NCBI GenBank assembly: GCA_030043595.1
Contig: JASHXJ010000317.1
Coordinates: 1-7,496 of the forward strand
Source of the DNA: Trebonia sp.
Lineage (GTDB): Bacteria > Actinomycetota > Actinomycetes > Streptosporangiales > Streptosporangiaceae
Direction of reading: 5' to 3'
DNA length: 7,496 bases
The translations under genes and the position numbers were made by a program. This document shows positions 6,595 to 7,496 of the stretch, one piece after another (within the stretch, counting starts at the first letter, position 1; the number at the start of each line of letters is the position of its first letter). The notes beneath the pieces are model-generated. The model was not told the DNA's origin, did no database searches, and saw nothing but the letters and a program-made list of their open reading frames with translations.

Positions 6595-6608
6595 CGGTAA
6601 CGTTAACG
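6595..6608. promoter_or_regulatory. LacI-type operator O2 upstream of the importer promoter
   Basis: CGGTAACGTTAACG is symmetric at 12 of 14 positions around a central CG, the most symmetric of the three sites, although its outer bases are CG rather than TG/CA. A further half-site GGTTAAC lies at 6584-6590. The distance to the centre of the downstream operator is 99 bases, compatible with two-site repression by looping. Confidence 0.5.
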
Positions 6609-6700
6609 CCGCACGACAAGACCGCCCCCGGCATCCCGGCACTAGTGGCAGGTGGCAGCCAACCGCGGCGAACGGCGAGAGCGCCAGGCGGCCGTCGTCG

Positions 6701-6722
6701 ACCTGGTGACGGGCCAGGTTTT
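6701..6722 (+). terminator. Hairpin with T-run, possible rightward terminator
   Basis: ACCTGG (6701-6706) pairs perfectly with CCAGGT (6714-6719) around a seven-base loop and is followed at once by TTTT (6719-6722), the form of a short intrinsic terminator for rightward transcription. No gene I can support ends here, so the transcript it would end is unknown. Confidence 0.35.
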
Positions 6723-6723
6723 G

Positions 6724-6738
6724 CCGCGTTTTACGCGG
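6724..6738. repeat. Second hairpin, adjacent to the one at 6701
   Basis: CCGCG (6724-6728) and CGCGG (6734-6738) form a perfect five-base stem with a TTTTA loop, four bases after the previous hairpin's stem. Together they make a tandem hairpin pair in otherwise gene-free DNA. Confidence 0.35.
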
Positions 6739-6944
6739 TATTGGCGAAGGCGTTCTCCGTTGCTCGTATCGCTTGGCTATACCTGATCAAGATGACGTCA
6801 AGCCATGCCTTACGAGGCTATTGGCGCGGCACCGGATCACGGTGATTCGGCCAGCCGAAAGTTTCTGATGACTGTCAATATCGCAGCTCACGTTAATCAC
6901 TCCTCCCGACCCGCCCACGACCCGCGGCCGACACCCCGGAACTA

Positions 6945-6971
6945 AGGCCCCCGCCCGGGGAGCGGCGGCCT
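6945..6971. terminator. GC-rich hairpin, weak terminator candidate
   Basis: AGGCC (6945-6949) can pair with GGCCT (6967-6971), enclosing a smaller CCCC/GGGG stem; alternative CCGCC/GGCGG pairings compete. Only a loose T-rich stretch follows on the right. No gene ends nearby on either strand, so its role is unclear. Confidence 0.2.
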
Positions 6972-7358
6972 CGCTAATTTGTCGCGGCACGTCAGCGACT
7001 GCAGTTCAGTGCAGTGATTAAGGACGAGCCTCCACGGCGTGCCCGCGATCTGTGCTACAGCGGATAAGTATTCGCGCCGGAGCCGGGCATTCTCCTGCTC
7101 GCATACGGCGCTGCATTACGGTGGCCGGCCGGGTCGCCAGGCATTGGCGCCGGGCGACGCGGCTAACAGTGCATTCGCATGGCGTGGCGGGGCGTGCGGC
7201 ACGGTGCTGCCAAGCGACGGCACCGTCGGCGCGGAAGAATTGCACCCGGTCGTGCCGATCGCCAGCAGATCGGCGACCAATTGTCCTTTCCCCCCTGACA
7301 AATAGTTCAGGCCAGCGGATTGCCGCCGCCCTTAGCGCGTTTTAAGCAGCAATCTCAG

Positions 7359-7402
7359 CTAGCTATGATCTGGCGCCCGGCAAGTGCCCGGATCGATGCT
7401 AG
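7359..7402. repeat. Imperfect inverted repeat
   Basis: The arms at 7359-7370 and 7391-7402 match as inverted copies at 9 of 12 positions (CTAGC and GATC blocks conserved in each arm) and are separated by 20 bases. It could be a protein-binding site or chance; nothing nearby explains it. Confidence 0.3.
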
Positions 7403-7468
7403 TTCTGCCACTCTACTGGAATGCGACGGCGAATATAGCCCGTATGCCCCGGGGCGCCAGGCGAACTC

Positions 7469-7483
7469 GCGATGGCGCATCGC
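7469..7483. repeat. Short perfect hairpin near the right edge
   Basis: GCGATG and CATCGC form a six-base perfect stem with a GCG loop. There is no T-run after it on either strand. The gene it may belong to, if any, would lie beyond the window. Confidence 0.3.
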
Positions 7484-7496
7484 TATTACGCCCAGT

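Larger units (their letters stand above)
6620..7496. other. Gene-free right end of the window
   Basis: No reading frame here has a recognisable motif, a convincing ribosome binding site or the third-position GC bias of the genes to the left; the short open frames overlap on both strands as expected for non-coding high-GC DNA. From about 6720 onward the base composition is visibly more AT-rich than in the genes. I see no tRNA or rRNA, no CRISPR repeats and no transposase. What it holds is a set of small hairpins and inverted repeats (6701-6738, 6945-6971, 7359-7402, 7469-7483). It may be an ordinary long intergenic spacer or decayed sequence. Confidence 0.5.

Noticed and set aside
6645..6845. 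Short rightward open frame of 66 codons
   Set aside because: It runs through both hairpins at 6701-6738, has no motif and shows no coding-type codon bias.
6885..6898. Possible fourth LacI-type operator around CACGTTAA
   Set aside because: Only about 6 of 14 positions are symmetric and the TGT/ACA ends are missing.
6893..7021. Perfect 9-base inverted repeat TTAATCACT / AGTGATTAA bounding about 111 bases, resembling a small mobile element
   Set aside because: A pair of 9-base matches is expected a few times by chance in a stretch this long, and there is no target duplication or internal coding sequence.
7116..7301. Leftward open frame with a lipobox-like GTTGC
   Set aside because: It would need a TTG start without a clear binding site, has no hydrophobic signal of normal form, and ends as a Pro/Arg-rich shadow-like tail.
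6600..7496. tRNA, CRISPR array or attachment site
   Set aside because: I found no TPsiC-arm GTTCGA-type signature with a matching cloverleaf, no regularly spaced repeats, and no tRNA fragment.

Overview
The window is high-GC DNA with short overlaps between co-directional genes, GTG as a likely start codon, strong GGAGG-type ribosome binding sites and a Tat-type lipoprotein signal. These features fit an actinobacterium. The sequence alone does not fix genus or family.

Layout: the left part (1-3033) runs rightward. It holds the 3' end of a LacI-family regulator (its DNA-binding domain lies off the left edge), then an L-ribulokinase (araB, 593-2341) and an L-ribulose-5-phosphate 4-epimerase (araD, 2338-3033) joined by an ATGA overlap. 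The middle part (3056-6199) runs leftward and converges on araD across only 22 bases. It encodes a complete CUT2-type monosaccharide ABC importer in the order binding lipoprotein, permease, single-domain ATPase. The right part (6200-7496) has no gene I can support. Its first 420 bases are the control region and long leader of the importer operon. The rest holds hairpins and inverted repeats but nothing recognisable.

The genes read as one sugar-use module. The importer would bring in a pentose, most likely L-arabinose; AraB phosphorylates L-ribulose and AraD converts the product to D-xylulose 5-phosphate for the pentose phosphate pathway. The isomerase that makes L-ribulose from L-arabinose (AraA) is not in this window.

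The most useful observation is a shared regulatory signature. A 14-base LacI-type operator overlaps the very start of araB (601-614). A near-identical site (12 of 14 bases in the opposite orientation) sits just downstream of a good candidate promoter for the importer operon (6496-6509), and a third, more symmetric site lies upstream of that promoter (6595-6608). This ties the two convergent operons, plausibly under the adjacent LacI regulator, into one regulon. I see no sign of a wholly new system; the oddities are the missing araA, the operator inside the nominal araB coding start, a roughly 320-base importer leader, and unexplained hairpins in the gene-free right end.
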